A DNA stretch of 64,000 nucleotides from an uncultured Tissierellia bacterium (GCA_947253765.1 CAMYAK010000002.1:1-64000), one strand, 5' to 3'; shown: positions 25,289-35,393, numbered from the stretch's first letter. The notes: a model not told the origin generated them from the letters alone. Numbers and translations are program-made.

Positions 25289-25361
25289 GCGGTAGTAGCT
25301 CAGTTGGTAGAGCACCAGCTTCCCAAGCTGGGGGTCGCGAGTTCGAGCCTCGTCTACCGCT
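25289..25361 (+). tRNA. tRNA-Gly (anticodon CCC)
   Basis: Acceptor GCGGTAG/CTACCGC, D-arm GCTC/GAGC, anticodon stem CCAGC/GCTGG with loop TTCCCAA, T-arm GCGAG/CTCGT with TTCGAGC. The anticodon CCC reads GGG. Discriminator T; no encoded CCA. Confidence 0.96.
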
Positions 25362-25387
25362 CTTGGGACTTTAAACAGTCTCTTTTC

Positions 25388-25458
25388 GGCGAAGTAGCCA
25401 AGTGGTAAGGCAGAGGTCTGCAACACCTTTACCCCCGGTTCAAATCCGGGCTTCGCCT
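25388..25458 (+). tRNA. tRNA-Cys (anticodon GCA)
   Basis: Acceptor GGCGAAG/CTTCGCC, anticodon stem GAGGT/ACCTT with loop CTGCAAC, T-arm CCCGG/CCGGG with TTCAAAT. Anticodon GCA reads cysteine codons. Discriminator T; no encoded CCA. It lies 26 bases after tRNA-Gly, so both are probably one transcript; T-rich sequence follows but I see no strong hairpin. Confidence 0.96.
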
Positions 25459-25627
25459 TTTTTAATTGCCTTTTTGTATTGTGGTCAGGCACCATAAGCA
25501 GAAAGGCTTTTTGTTTATAAACCTTGAGGTTAACCCGGATCTTTAAGTTTTTTCTTAGGCCCTACCCGTGGTTTATCAGACTTTTTTGATATAATTAAAA
25601 ACATAATTTATTTTATCGGGGGAAATT

Positions 25628-27703
25628 ATGAAATCAGAAGAATTCGGAGAATTCAGGTTCGGTCCGGGAGTTATGGAGCAAAGACTCCCTAAGCCTGTCT
25701 ACGACAGGTATCTGGCGGCCATGAAAAACCAGTCGTCCATTTCGCTTGAACTTGCAGATGCAATTGCCCATGCCATGAAGGTTTGGGCCATAGACCATGG
25801 AGCTACACACTACTGCCATTTTTTCCAACCGCTTAACGGTAAAACGGCAGAAAAACACGATGCCTTCCTGCAAAAGGGGCCGGACGGCTATCCTATATTA
25901 AGACTGTCGGGTAAGGCCCTTGTTAAGGGGGAAACCGACGGATCATCATTTCCTACGGGTGGACTCAGGGACACCTTTGAAGCCAGGGGCTACACATTTT
26001 GGGACACTTCATCCTATGCTTACGTAAGGGATAAGGTATTGTATATTCCCTCAGTTTTTGTCGGCTATAACGGGGAGAAGCTGGACTTAAAACTTCCTCT
26101 TTTAAAGGCAAAGGAAGCCCTTAGTAAGATGTCAACCCGCCTCCTACATCTGCTTGGAAGAAATAATGTCAAATATGTCGAACCTATGCTGGGCTTGGAG
26201 CAGGAATATTTTCTTGTCAATAAAAAAGAAGCCGAGAAAAGGCCCGACTTCCTATATTGCGGAAAATCTCTTTACGGAGCCGACATGCCAAAGGCGGGCG
26301 ACTATGAAGATACATATTTTGCATCTATAGATACTTCCGTAAAAGAATTTATGAATGAGGTCAATGAGACCTGCTGGAAGCTGGGAATCTATGCTTCAAA
26401 TGAGCATGGTGAAGTCGCCCCGGGCCAATATGAGTTTTGTGCGGAGTTCGACGATGCAGTGACCTCAATAGACCAGAATCTTTTGGTCATGGACATTTTA
26501 AAGTCAGTAGCCGGCAAGCACGGTTTCCGTTGCTTGCTGGATGAAAAGCCCTTTGCCGATATGAACGGATCCGGAAAACATAATAATTTTTCCCTGGTGA
26601 GTTCAGAGGGGGACAATCTTTTTGAACCGGGCACGGATAATGATGACAACCTCACATTTATTTTATTCATAACAGCCTTTATATCCGCAGTCGATAAGCA
26701 CCAGACTCTTTTGAGAATGGCTTGCTCTGAAGAGGGCAATGACTACAGGCTGGGAGCGGACGAAGCTCCTCCGGCCATAGTTTCCATTTATCTTGGAGAA
26801 AGCCTGTCCAATCTTTTTAAAGAGCTGGTGGAAGAGAGCGAGATATCACCCTTACAACTCAGCACCATGGTCAGCCCCCTGGTCAGCCTTACCAAGATGG
26901 CTGTAGAAGCTACGGACAGAAACAGGACTTCTCCTGTTGCTTTTGTCGGAAATAAGTTTGAGATAAGGATGCTGGGGTCTTCGTTGAACCCTTCTTCCCT
27001 AAACACCTTTTTATATGGAGCCTTGGCCCAGAGTCTCGAGGAAATTGGCGACCTGCTTGAAGGGGAAGGCTGTGAGAATCCAAGCGACCTACATAAAAAC
27101 GTGCTGACCATATGCAGGGATATTTTGATAAGGCACGGAAAGGTCCTTTTTGAGGGAGACGGATATTCAGGAGACTGGCATAAAGAAGCAAGAAAGAGGG
27201 GCTTGGAAGAGTTCCCAAGCTATATTGATTCAGTGGATGTCTTATTAAGAAAAGAAACCCTCGAAATGGTAGAACACTTCGATATATTAAATGAGACCGA
27301 ACTTAAAGCCAGAAGGGATGTCCTGGTTAAAAGATATATACACGCTGTCAAGATCAAGGCCAGGGTCCTGACCAGAATGGCCCAGGAAGGTATCTATCCG
27401 GCCCTGCTTGAATATCAAAAACTCCTCCAGGACACGCTTTCAGGGGGGATGGCAAAATCAGTGGGGACCAGGGCGGAGAAAAATGCACGTTTCCTTGATA
27501 TGATAGATAAGATGACCTATGAGATGACTGAAAGCATTAATGAAATAATTAAGAATGCCGACATAGACAAGGTTGCTGAGGATATGACTAAAACGGTAAG
27601 GCCTGACATGCTCAAGCTTTCAGCCCTGTTAAATGAAGCTGAGCTGAATTCGCCTTATAAGTTCTGGCCCTATCCGACCACGGATAAGCTCATTGTTCAG
27701 TAG
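25628..27703 (+). CDS. glnN: Glutamine synthetase type III
   Basis: 691 residues, the length of GSIII rather than the 440-470 of GSI. It makes glutamine from glutamate, ammonia and ATP. Diagnostic blocks include FGPGVMEQRLPK near the start, ATHYCHFFQPLNG, the FPTGGLRDTFEARGYT loop, GLEQEYFLV, NEHGEVAPGQYEF and MNGSGKHNNFSL. GSIII is common in Bacteroidetes, cyanobacteria and Clostridia and forms dodecamers. A TATAAT lies about 30 bases before the GGGGGA ribosome site. It is followed 13 bases later by hisS. No GlnR-type operator was recognised. The 169 bases between tRNA-Cys and this gene hold only the promoter region. Confidence 0.94.
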   Translation: MKSEEFGEFRFGPGVMEQRLPKPVYDRYLAAMKNQSSISLELADAIAHAMKVWAIDHGATHYCHFFQPLNGKTAEKHDAFLQKGPDGYPILRLSGKALVKGETDGSSFPTGGLRDTFEARGYTFWDTSSYAYVRDKVLYIPSVFVGYNGEKLDLKLPLLKAKEALSKMSTRLLHLLGRNNVKYVEPMLGLEQEYFLVNKKEAEKRPDFLYCGKSLYGADMPKAGDYEDTYFASIDTSVKEFMNEVNETCWKLGIYASNEHGEVAPGQYEFCAEFDDAVTSIDQNLLVMDILKSVAGKHGFRCLLDEKPFADMNGSGKHNNFSLVSSEGDNLFEPGTDNDDNLTFILFITAFISAVDKHQTLLRMACSEEGNDYRLGADEAPPAIVSIYLGESLSNLFKELVEESEISPLQLSTMVSPLVSLTKMAVEATDRNRTSPVAFVGNKFEIRMLGSSLNPSSLNTFLYGALAQSLEEIGDLLEGEGCENPSDLHKNVLTICRDILIRHGKVLFEGDGYSGDWHKEARKRGLEEFPSYIDSVDVLLRKETLEMVEHFDILNETELKARRDVLVKRYIHAVKIKARVLTRMAQEGIYPALLEYQKLLQDTLSGGMAKSVGTRAEKNARFLDMIDKMTYEMTESINEIIKNADIDKVAEDMTKTVRPDMLKLSALLNEAELNSPYKFWPYPTTDKLIVQ

Positions 27704-27716
27704 GAAAGGAGAAAAA

Positions 27717-29051
27717 ATGGATATTGTACAGCCGTCAATCCTATCGGGCTTTATGGAACTAAGCCCCGAGGACCAGGTCCTATTTAATAAAATTAAAGAC
27801 ATAGCTATAAAGAACTTCAGAAATTATGGATTCTGGCCCATAGACACACCCGCCATTGAAAAGAGTGAAATACTATTTGCAAAAGGCGGTGGGGAAACTG
27901 AAAAGCAAGTTTATAGGATTGAAAAAGGAGAACACTCACAGGACCAGGCCCTAAGGTTCGACCTGACCGTTCCACTGGCAAGGTATGTGGCCCAGAATGC
28001 CCAAGATCTGGCTTTTCCTTTCCGCCGTTACCAGGTGGCAAAGGTATGGAGGGGTGAAAGGAGCCAAAAGGGACGATATAGGGAGTTTTACCAGGCTGAT
28101 GTGGATATCATAGGCAGAAACAGCCTTTCTCTCCTGAACGACGCGGAAATCCCTTCGGTTATGGATAAAATTTTTAAAGAAATCGGGGTTGGCAAAGCGG
28201 TTTTCCATATAAATAACAGGAAGCTCCTAAATGCTTTTTTCAAGGATCTGGGTATAAAAGACTCGGCTCAAATCCTCAGAACCATTGACAAACTTGCAAA
28301 GATAGGTGAGGAAAATGTCGCAACAATTCTGGAGGATGAAGGCCTTGACCGCGAAAAGATAGGAAGGATTTTTTCATTTATCAAGGGGGGAGAGGATAAT
28401 TCTCAAACCCTGGAAAAATTGGAAAATGAGCAGGGCCAATCTGAAGAATATAAAGAGGCCTTGGAAGAACTGAGATTCGTTTATAAAAACATGCTTGCTT
28501 TCGGCATAGATGAGGATTCAATAGTCATAGACCTCTCTATTACCAGGGGGCTTGACTATTACACAGGATCAGTTTATGAGACCTTCCTCAAAGGTCATGA
28601 GTCAATCGGGTCAATTTGCTCAGGCGGACGTTATGATAACCTGGCATCAAACTTCAGCAAGGAAAGCTTGCCGGGAGTGGGCCTGTCCATAGGATTGACA
28701 AGGCTTTTCTACCAGCTTAGGTCAGCCGATATAATCCAACCTGAAAAGGGCGACTATATCAATGCCCTGGTAATAGCTATGGGGGAAGATGACAGGCAAT
28801 ATGCCATAGAGGTTGTTAACAGGCTCAGGAGCGAAGGTTTGGTCTGCCAGCTTGACAGTGAAGGCGGAAAGATCAAGAAAAAATTCTCATATGCCGACAA
28901 GCTTGGAGCAGGCTATGCGATAATAATTGGAGAAAGCGAGAGACTCAACAAACAGATCAGCATCAAAGATCTTTTAAGCGGAGACCAGAACTCAATGTCG
29001 GTTGAAGATGCTGTGAAACTGATCAAGTCAAATGGGAAAGAGGTAGTGTAA
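27717..29051 (+). CDS. hisS: Histidyl-tRNA synthetase
   Basis: 444 residues of class II synthetase, charging tRNA-His. Motif 2 reads RRYQVAKVWRGERSQKGRYREF, followed by QADVDIIG; the histidine-binding GLDYYTGSVYE and the motif 3 region SGGRYDNL with GLSIGLTRL are present, and an anticodon-binding domain closes the protein. The start at 27717 is set by AAAGGAG five bases upstream; a Met eight codons earlier lies inside the glnN end. The stop overlaps the thrS ATG as TAATG. Confidence 0.92.
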   Translation: MDIVQPSILSGFMELSPEDQVLFNKIKDIAIKNFRNYGFWPIDTPAIEKSEILFAKGGGETEKQVYRIEKGEHSQDQALRFDLTVPLARYVAQNAQDLAFPFRRYQVAKVWRGERSQKGRYREFYQADVDIIGRNSLSLLNDAEIPSVMDKIFKEIGVGKAVFHINNRKLLNAFFKDLGIKDSAQILRTIDKLAKIGEENVATILEDEGLDREKIGRIFSFIKGGEDNSQTLEKLENEQGQSEEYKEALEELRFVYKNMLAFGIDEDSIVIDLSITRGLDYYTGSVYETFLKGHESIGSICSGGRYDNLASNFSKESLPGVGLSIGLTRLFYQLRSADIIQPEKGDYINALVIAMGEDDRQYAIEVVNRLRSEGLVCQLDSEGGKIKKKFSYADKLGAGYAIIIGESERLNKQISIKDLLSGDQNSMSVEDAVKLIKSNGKEVV

Positions 29052-30958
29052 TGAAGATTATAAGCAAAGACGGGAGTCAGGTGGAAATAAAAGAAGCGGG
29101 GACGCTTTTGGATGCTGCCGAGGCAATATCAAGCGGCTTAGCCAGGAACGCCCTGGCAGGTAAGATTAATGGAGAAGATAAAGATCTTAGAGATGTCCTG
29201 CACGATGGAGACAAGTTTGAAATTTCTACATTTGATGATGAATATGGCCGCTTAGCCTTCCATCACTCAACTGCCCACCTTTTGGCCCAGGCTGTACAGA
29301 GGCTCTATCCTGATGCGGAATTTGCTATAGGACCGGCAATAAAAGACGGTTTTTACTACGACATAGATTTTGGGGACAAGGTAATTAATGATGAGGACCT
29401 GCCCAAGATTGAAAATGAGATGAAAAAGATTGTCCAGGAAAAGCTCCCGATTGAGAGGTTTGAGATGACCAGGCAGGAAGCCATCAAATATTGGGAAGAC
29501 AAGGGACAGAAGTACAAGGTCGAATTAGTTGAGGACCTGCCGGAGGATGCCCATATAAGCTTTTACAAGCAGGGCGATTTCACAGACCTTTGTGCCGGCC
29601 CCCACATCATGAATACCGGGTCTTTGAAGGCCTTCAAATTAACCTCCATAGCAGGAGCCTATTGGAGGGGGGATGAGAATAGGAAGATGCTCACAAGGAT
29701 TTATGGAACTTCCTTCCCCAAGAAAAAGCTCCTTGACGAGTACCTGGAAAGGATTGAAGAGGCCAAGAAGAGGGACCATAGAAAGATCGGCAAGGAAATG
29801 GGACTCTTTGCTCTCATGGATGAGGGCCCGGGCTTCCCCTTCTTCCTGCCTAAGGGCATGATCATAAAAAATGAGCTGATAGAGTACTGGAGAGAAATTC
29901 ATCAGAGGGCCGGATATAAAGAAATATCTACACCTCAGATCCTGAACAGAAAGCTCTGGGAAACTTCAGGCCACTGGGACCATTACAGGGAGAACATGTA
30001 TACAACCGTGATTGACGGCGAGGACTATGCTATTAAACCAATGAACTGCCCCGGGTCAATGCTTGTTTTCAACTCAAAGCCCAGGTCATATAAGGACCTG
30101 CCTTTGAGACTTGCAGAGCTTGGCAGCGTTCACAGGCATGAGCTTTCAGGAGCCTTACACGGACTTTTCAGGGTCAGGAACTTTACCCAGGATGATGCCC
30201 ATATTTTCCTGAGCATGGACATGATAGAGGATGAGGTAAAGAGGATAGTTGACCTGATTGATGAGGTGTATAGCAAGTTCGGATTTAAATACAATATTGA
30301 ACTCTCAACAAGACCGGATGACTCAATGGGGTCTGACGAGGATTGGGAAGAAGCTACTTCCGCCTTGGAAAGAGCCCTAAAAGGCATGGGAAGAACCTAT
30401 GAAATCAATGAAGGAGACGGGGCCTTCTACGGACCGAAGATTGACTTTCACCTGGAAGATTGTCTTGGAAGGAGCTGGCAATGCGGAACTATCCAGCTTG
30501 ATTTCCAGCTGCCCCAGCGCTTTAAGTCTGAATATATAGGCAAGGACGGCAATAAGCATATGCCGGTCCTGGTCCACAGGGTAGTGTTCGGATCGGTAGA
30601 GCGTTTTATTGGAAACTTGATTGAGGAATATGCAGGAAACTTCCCGATCTGGTTAGCTCCCGTACAGATAGAATTAATACCTGTAAGCCTTAAGGCCCAC
30701 CTGGACTATGCAAGGGAAATGCAAAAGGAACTCGAAGCTGCGGGTGTCAGGGTAGAGCTGGATGACCGTGATGAAACGCTTGGAAAGAAGATAAGGGATG
30801 CCCAAGTAGCCAAGACCTATTTCCAGATAGTTGTAGGTGACAGGGAGATGGAAGACAAGACCGTATCAATCCGTATGCACGGGGAAAAGGACAGCAAGGT
30901 CATGGCCTTCAAGGATTTCAAGGAATTTATTGTAGGAAAAATCAAGGACAGGGACTAG
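29051..30958 (+). CDS. thrS: Threonyl-tRNA synthetase
   Basis: 635 residues with the full bacterial layout: TGS domain (1-60), editing SAD domain with HHSTAHLLAQAV (about 75-86) and CAGPHI, class II catalytic core with motif 2 SVHRHELSGALHGLFRVRNFTQDDAH, zinc-binding Cys in MNCPGSM, motif 3 PVLVHRVVFGSVERF, then an anticodon-binding domain. It charges tRNA-Thr. It overlaps hisS by one base. No T-box precedes the hisS-thrS pair. Confidence 0.96.
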   Translation: MKIISKDGSQVEIKEAGTLLDAAEAISSGLARNALAGKINGEDKDLRDVLHDGDKFEISTFDDEYGRLAFHHSTAHLLAQAVQRLYPDAEFAIGPAIKDGFYYDIDFGDKVINDEDLPKIENEMKKIVQEKLPIERFEMTRQEAIKYWEDKGQKYKVELVEDLPEDAHISFYKQGDFTDLCAGPHIMNTGSLKAFKLTSIAGAYWRGDENRKMLTRIYGTSFPKKKLLDEYLERIEEAKKRDHRKIGKEMGLFALMDEGPGFPFFLPKGMIIKNELIEYWREIHQRAGYKEISTPQILNRKLWETSGHWDHYRENMYTTVIDGEDYAIKPMNCPGSMLVFNSKPRSYKDLPLRLAELGSVHRHELSGALHGLFRVRNFTQDDAHIFLSMDMIEDEVKRIVDLIDEVYSKFGFKYNIELSTRPDDSMGSDEDWEEATSALERALKGMGRTYEINEGDGAFYGPKIDFHLEDCLGRSWQCGTIQLDFQLPQRFKSEYIGKDGNKHMPVLVHRVVFGSVERFIGNLIEEYAGNFPIWLAPVQIELIPVSLKAHLDYAREMQKELEAAGVRVELDDRDETLGKKIRDAQVAKTYFQIVVGDREMEDKTVSIRMHGEKDSKVMAFKDFKEFIVGKIKDRD

Positions 30959-30979
30959 TCCGAACTGAGTATATAACCG

Positions 30980-31012
30980 ATAGCCCGATCCTAGGATCGG
31001 GCTATTTTAATT
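30980..31012 (+). terminator. Terminator of the glnN-hisS-thrS unit
   Basis: A perfect 24-base palindrome (TAGCCCGATCCT and its complement, 30981-31004) is followed by TTTTAATTT. Confidence 0.85.
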
Positions 31013-31034
31013 TGTATATTTATCATTTGACGGC

Positions 31035-31063
31035 TTGAGAACAAACGTTTTCCCTGATATAAT
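31035..31063 (+). promoter_or_regulatory. Promoter of the YwlG-family gene
   Basis: TTGAGA (31035-31040) and a perfect TATAAT (31058-31063) are 17 bases apart, with the start of transcription predicted about 35 bases before the ATG. Confidence 0.7.
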
Positions 31064-31104
31064 CAAATTGGAAAATTGTGAAAAAATATATGCGGGAGAT
31101 ATAA

Positions 31105-31686
31105 ATGAAGGAATTTTCTAAAAGTGAAGAACAAAATATAGAAAAACATATGATTATTGAGCAGGTCAGACAAGCCCTGGTTGAATTAATAGACATTGCG
31201 GGGTTGAAAGAAGGAAGTATCCTCGTTGTAGGCTGCTCAACAAGTGAAATTTTAGGAAAAAATATAGGTAAGCATCCCAGCGATGAAGTTGGTGAATGGA
31301 TAATTGAAGCAATTGGAGGTCTCCTTGATGAAAAGGGGATTTTTTTAGCTGCCCAATGCTGCGAGCACTACAATAGGGCCCTGGTAATATCGGACAAGTT
31401 GCCGGGCCATGGTGACAGGGTGAATGCAGTTCCCAAGTGCCATGCAGGAGGATCTTTTGCCAGGGCTGCATATAACTTCCTGGATGATCCAATTTTAGTG
31501 GAACGCATTAGGGCGGATGCAGGCATGGACATAGGCAACACCATCATAGGAATGCATATGAAAGAAGTTGTTGTTCCTGTGAGGCTGAATATTAAGAAGG
31601 TGGGCGGGGCGGCCCTGGTCGCCTGTAGAGTCAGGCCCAAATATATAGGAGGTGATAGGGCTATTTATGATGAAAGATTAAAATAA
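31105..31686 (+). CDS. UPF0340/YwlG family protein
   Basis: 193 residues matching the YwlG (TIGR01440) family: VVGCSTSEILGKNIG (about 39-53), AAQCCEHYNRALV (about 80-92), KCHAGGSFARAAY and a C-terminal GGAALVACRVRPKYIGGDRA. These blocks resemble a nucleotide- or pantothenate-related fold, but the function of the family is not established. GGGAG stands before the ATG; the gene has its own promoter after the thrS terminator. Often found next to glyA or rpiB in Bacillota, not here. Confidence 0.85.
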   Translation: MKEFSKSEEQNIEKHMIIEQVRQALVELIDIAGLKEGSILVVGCSTSEILGKNIGKHPSDEVGEWIIEAIGGLLDEKGIFLAAQCCEHYNRALVISDKLPGHGDRVNAVPKCHAGGSFARAAYNFLDDPILVERIRADAGMDIGNTIIGMHMKEVVVPVRLNIKKVGGAALVACRVRPKYIGGDRAIYDERLK

Positions 31687-31776
31687 GAAGCTCTAACATA
31701 ACGTTATTAGGATTATTTGTAAGAAATACAATTTCTTAAAAAATTTATTTGTTCCGGATTTTAGAAAGGAAATGAA

Positions 31777-33201
31777 ATGACAGAAAAATTCAGGCAGGAA
31801 GAGGACTCGATAGGGTTTTTAGAAGTTCCTGAAGAAGCTTTATATGGAGCCAATTCACTAAGGGCGGAGCAGAATTTTAGAATTACCGGCAATAAGATGG
31901 ATGAGGAGTTCGTCAAGGCCCTGGTTGAAGTAAAGAAGGCCTGTGCATTGGTGAACAACGAAGTGGGCCACCTTGATGATAAGAGAACGAAGCCGATAGT
32001 TGAGGCTTGTGACAAGCTTTTAGCCGGGGAGAATCACGACCAGATCATATGCGACCCCATCCAAGGCGGGGCCGGCACATCCTTCAACATGAATATAAAT
32101 GAAATTTTGGCGAATATGTGCAATGTTGCTCTTGGGGGAGGGCTTGGCATTTATGACAAGGTCCATCCCAATGACCATGTCAATGAAGGCCAGTCAACCA
32201 ATGATACAATCCCGACTTCAGGGAAGATTGCTATGATAAGGTATTTCAAAAAGCTTAAGGAAGAGAACCTAAGGTTGATAGAGAGCCTGGAGAAAAAAGC
32301 CCGGGAGTTTGATGATTATATAAAAATGGGAAGGACCCAGCTCCAGGATGCCATACCGATCAGGTTGGGCCAGGAGTTTACGGCCTATGCGGCTCCTTTA
32401 AAGAGGGATGACAGGAGATTTGACCTGGCAATAGAGGCCCTTTCATATGTAAACCTCGGAGGGACAGCCATAGGTACCGGCCTGAATGCTGATAGGGACT
32501 ATTTTGATAAGGTAGTTCCTAAACTTGCTCAAATCACGGGCCTGGATTTAAAACAGGACGAAGATCTTATAGAGGGAACTCAGAATCTTGATTGCTTTGC
32601 CTATGCTTCATCAATACTTAAAGTCTATGCCTTATCATTGTCAAAGATATGCAACGACTTGAGGCTGCTGTCGTCGGGACCCAAGACAGGAATTGGGGAG
32701 ATAGTTTTGCCATCAATGCAGGCCGGATCATCAATTATGCCGGGAAAAGTAAATCCTGTAATTCCTGAAGTTGTAAACCAGGTTGCCTTCCTGGTGGCCG
32801 GCAATGACCTCACAATTTCAATGGCGGTTGAAGCCGGGCAGATGGAGCTCAATGCCTTCGAACCGGTCCTTTTCTATAAAATGTTTGAGTCCCTCAAGGC
32901 CTTGAAAGGAGCAATCAATACTTTGAGGATCAACTGCATAGACGGAATTACTGCAGACAAGGATAAATTGAGGGAGAGGGTGGAAACATCAATCGGCATT
33001 ATAACTGCCCTGGCGCCCCATATAGGCTATAAAAAATCCGCTTCTGTCGCAAAGGAGGCCTTAAAAACCGGCCAGTCGATCAGGAAAATCATTATTGACA
33101 GAAAAATAATGCCTGAAGATAAGCTTGAAAGGGTTATGGATTATTACAAGATGACCGGCCCCGGAATTGTGGCGGAAGACCTGCTTGAAGAGAATAAATA
33201 G
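31777..33201 (+). CDS. aspA: Aspartate ammonia-lyase
   Basis: 474 residues of the fumarase/aspartase superfamily. It deaminates L-aspartate to fumarate and ammonia. The flexible-loop signature GSSIMPGKVNP is at about 315-325; GGAGTSFNMNINE and NEGQSTNDTIPTS are the other active-site regions. NEGQSTND is the aspartase form, where the neighbouring fumC has NMSQSSND. It starts after AAAGGAAATGAA. The downstream racemase, fumarase, malic enzyme and symporter make a pathway with it. The 90 bases upstream contain a short TAACGTTA dyad but no clear promoter. Confidence 0.92.
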   Translation: MTEKFRQEEDSIGFLEVPEEALYGANSLRAEQNFRITGNKMDEEFVKALVEVKKACALVNNEVGHLDDKRTKPIVEACDKLLAGENHDQIICDPIQGGAGTSFNMNINEILANMCNVALGGGLGIYDKVHPNDHVNEGQSTNDTIPTSGKIAMIRYFKKLKEENLRLIESLEKKAREFDDYIKMGRTQLQDAIPIRLGQEFTAYAAPLKRDDRRFDLAIEALSYVNLGGTAIGTGLNADRDYFDKVVPKLAQITGLDLKQDEDLIEGTQNLDCFAYASSILKVYALSLSKICNDLRLLSSGPKTGIGEIVLPSMQAGSSIMPGKVNPVIPEVVNQVAFLVAGNDLTISMAVEAGQMELNAFEPVLFYKMFESLKALKGAINTLRINCIDGITADKDKLRERVETSIGIITALAPHIGYKKSASVAKEALKTGQSIRKIIIDRKIMPEDKLERVMDYYKMTGPGIVAEDLLEENK

Positions 33202-33221
33202 GAATATTTCAGGAAGGATAA

Positions 33222-33926
33222 ATGAAAAATTTCTTTGTAATACTTGGTGGCATGGGGAGCCTGGCAACAACGGGATTTTTAAATGAAATGAACAAGATTC
33301 ATAAGGCTGAAAAGGACCAGGGTTACCTTAATTACCTGCTTTTTAACCACGCCGACGTGCCTGATAGGACAGACTATATTCTGGGAAAGACTGAGGACAA
33401 TCCTGCAAATTACCTGTTGGAAGATATAAGACAGGCGGATCAAATGGACCCTGATTTTTATGTTATAGCCTGCAACACGGCCCATTATTTTTATGATGAC
33501 CTGCAGAAAGCAACGAGCAAGCCGATCATCAATATGCCGAGCCTGGTTTTGGAGGAACTCAATAAACTTGGACATAAGAGCCGGATTGGCCTTTTTGCAA
33601 CACAGGGAACCATAGAATCGGGCCTGTACAGCAGGATAATTTCACAGAGCCCTTGCGTCCTGATTGAACACGGGGAAAAGCTCCAGGACCGTGTAAACAG
33701 GCTGATATATGAGGAAGTCAAGGCCGGGGGAGGTCAGGAATTAAGGCACTATCATGAAATTTTAAGGGAGTTTATGAACTTGGGGGCCGAAAGGATTATC
33801 CTTGGATGTACAGAGCTCTCTTATCTTAACAGTATGGATAATAATAAGGATTATCCTGTAATCGATGCTGAAGAGCTCTTGATCAAAAAAACAGTTGAGA
33901 GGGCCAGGAAAGAGCAAAATAAATAA
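33222..33926 (+). CDS. Aspartate/glutamate racemase family protein
   Basis: 234 residues. The cofactor-independent racemase fold is marked by GGMGSLATTGFL near the N-terminus and the two catalytic cysteines, C84 in ACNTAH and C196 in GCTELS. Such enzymes interconvert L- and D-aspartate or glutamate through a two-base mechanism. Placement between aspA and fumC suggests aspartate: it could deliver D-aspartate to the lyase or supply D-aspartate for cell-wall cross-bridges (inference). AGGAAGG precedes the ATG by five bases. Confidence 0.87.
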   Translation: MKNFFVILGGMGSLATTGFLNEMNKIHKAEKDQGYLNYLLFNHADVPDRTDYILGKTEDNPANYLLEDIRQADQMDPDFYVIACNTAHYFYDDLQKATSKPIINMPSLVLEELNKLGHKSRIGLFATQGTIESGLYSRIISQSPCVLIEHGEKLQDRVNRLIYEEVKAGGGQELRHYHEILREFMNLGAERIILGCTELSYLNSMDNNKDYPVIDAEELLIKKTVERARKEQNK

Positions 33927-33967
33927 TTTATTTTGCCTTAATTTTAAAAAGTTTTTAAGGAGGACCG

Positions 33968-35332
33968 GTGAAATACCGCAAAGAGAAAGATTCATTGGGC
34001 TATGTAGAGGTTCCTGAGAATGCTTATTGGGGAGCCCAGACCCAGAGATCTTATATGAATTTCCCGCAAAATGTTGAATTGATGCCGATTGCCCAGATCC
34101 ATGCCTTGGCATATATAAAGAAGGCTGCAGCCATAATAAACAATGATCTGGGAAAGTTGGACGATAAAAGGAAAGAGGCTATTCTAAAGGCCTGTGACCT
34201 GGTTTTGGATGGTGAGCTGGATGACCAGTTTCCGCTTACCGTTTGGCAGACAGGAAGCGGGACCCAATCCAATATGAATGTAAATGAGGTGCTTTGCCAC
34301 AAGGGTAATGAGCTTGCAGGAAAAGACATACTCCATCCCAATGACCACATAAATATGTCCCAGAGTTCCAATGACACTTTTCCTACAGCCATGCATATAT
34401 CAACACTTATTAATTTGAGGGACCGCCTATATCCGGCTCTGAAAAAGATGCATGATGAGTTGAAGAAGCTGGAGCTTGAAAATGAGGGGATTGTGGTTAC
34501 AGGAAGGACCCATCTCCAAGACGCCACTCCCTTGAGCTTGAGCCAGGAAATATCAGCATGGACAACAATGATCGAGAGGGACGGACAATATATTAAGGAT
34601 ACCGAAAAAGCCTTAAAGAAGTTGGCTATCGGTGGAACCGCTGTGGGGACAGGGCTGAATGCACCTAAAGGCTTTGACAAGAAAATTTGCCAAGTCCTTT
34701 CGGACCTTACAGGGTTGGACCTTGAACCGGATGCCAATAAGTTCTTCCAGCTTTCAAGCAAGGCCGGGATGGCAAAAATGCATGGAGCCTTGAAAGTATT
34801 GGCAACAGACATGTATAAGATGGCATCAGACATAAGGTTCCTGGCCTGCGGGCCCAGGTGCGGAATAGGGGAGCTTATAATACCGGCCAATGAACCGGGA
34901 TCCTCAATCATGCCGGGCAAGGTCAATCCTACCCAGGTAGAATCACTAACCATGATATGCCTGCAAGTGCTTGGCAATGACACTGCAATAAGCATGGCCA
35001 ACACCCAGGGTCAGCTCCAACTGAACGTATACATGCCGCTCATCATTTATAATATGACCCAGTCAATAGTTCTATTGAGTAAGGGAATTGAAGATTTCAC
35101 GGAAAAACTTCTCAAAGGGCTTAAGGCCAATAAGAAAAAGATAGGGGAAAATCTTCGATCCACATTAATGACCGTAACAGCCCTTTCACCCATCATAGGC
35201 TACGATAAGGCCTCAGAAATAGCTAAACATGCTTATGCCAATGATATGACGTTAAAGGAAGCTTGTCTGGACCTGGGCTACCTGTCAGAAAAAGAGTTTG
35301 ATGACCACAGCGATCCCACAAAAATGATATAA
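33968..35332 (+). CDS. fumC: Class II fumarate hydratase
   Basis: 454 residues. Catalyses fumarate to L-malate without an iron-sulfur cluster. Signature GSSIMPGKVNP is at about 311-321; TGSGTQSNMNVNEV, NMSQSSNDTFPTA and TGRTHLQDATP are the fumarase-type active-site strings. The start is GTG at 33968, with AAGGAGG five bases upstream; there is no ATG near. It is paralogous to aspA two genes upstream. Its product malate is the substrate of the next gene. Confidence 0.93.
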   Translation: MKYRKEKDSLGYVEVPENAYWGAQTQRSYMNFPQNVELMPIAQIHALAYIKKAAAIINNDLGKLDDKRKEAILKACDLVLDGELDDQFPLTVWQTGSGTQSNMNVNEVLCHKGNELAGKDILHPNDHINMSQSSNDTFPTAMHISTLINLRDRLYPALKKMHDELKKLELENEGIVVTGRTHLQDATPLSLSQEISAWTTMIERDGQYIKDTEKALKKLAIGGTAVGTGLNAPKGFDKKICQVLSDLTGLDLEPDANKFFQLSSKAGMAKMHGALKVLATDMYKMASDIRFLACGPRCGIGELIIPANEPGSSIMPGKVNPTQVESLTMICLQVLGNDTAISMANTQGQLQLNVYMPLIIYNMTQSIVLLSKGIEDFTEKLLKGLKANKKKIGENLRSTLMTVTALSPIIGYDKASEIAKHAYANDMTLKEACLDLGYLSEKEFDDHSDPTKMI

Positions 35333-35393
35333 AAAATATGTAAATATATAAAATATTAGTTATAATAAGTGAAATAATAAAAAAGGAGGGGAA

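Noticed and set aside
25261..25289. Dyad GATGAGGTCATC upstream of tRNA-Gly
   Set aside because: A short palindrome without T-run or known operator pattern; too weak to call a regulatory site.
34051..35004. 317-residue minus-strand ORF antisense to fumC
   Set aside because: Shadow frame of a conserved enzyme; low-complexity composition and no start signals.
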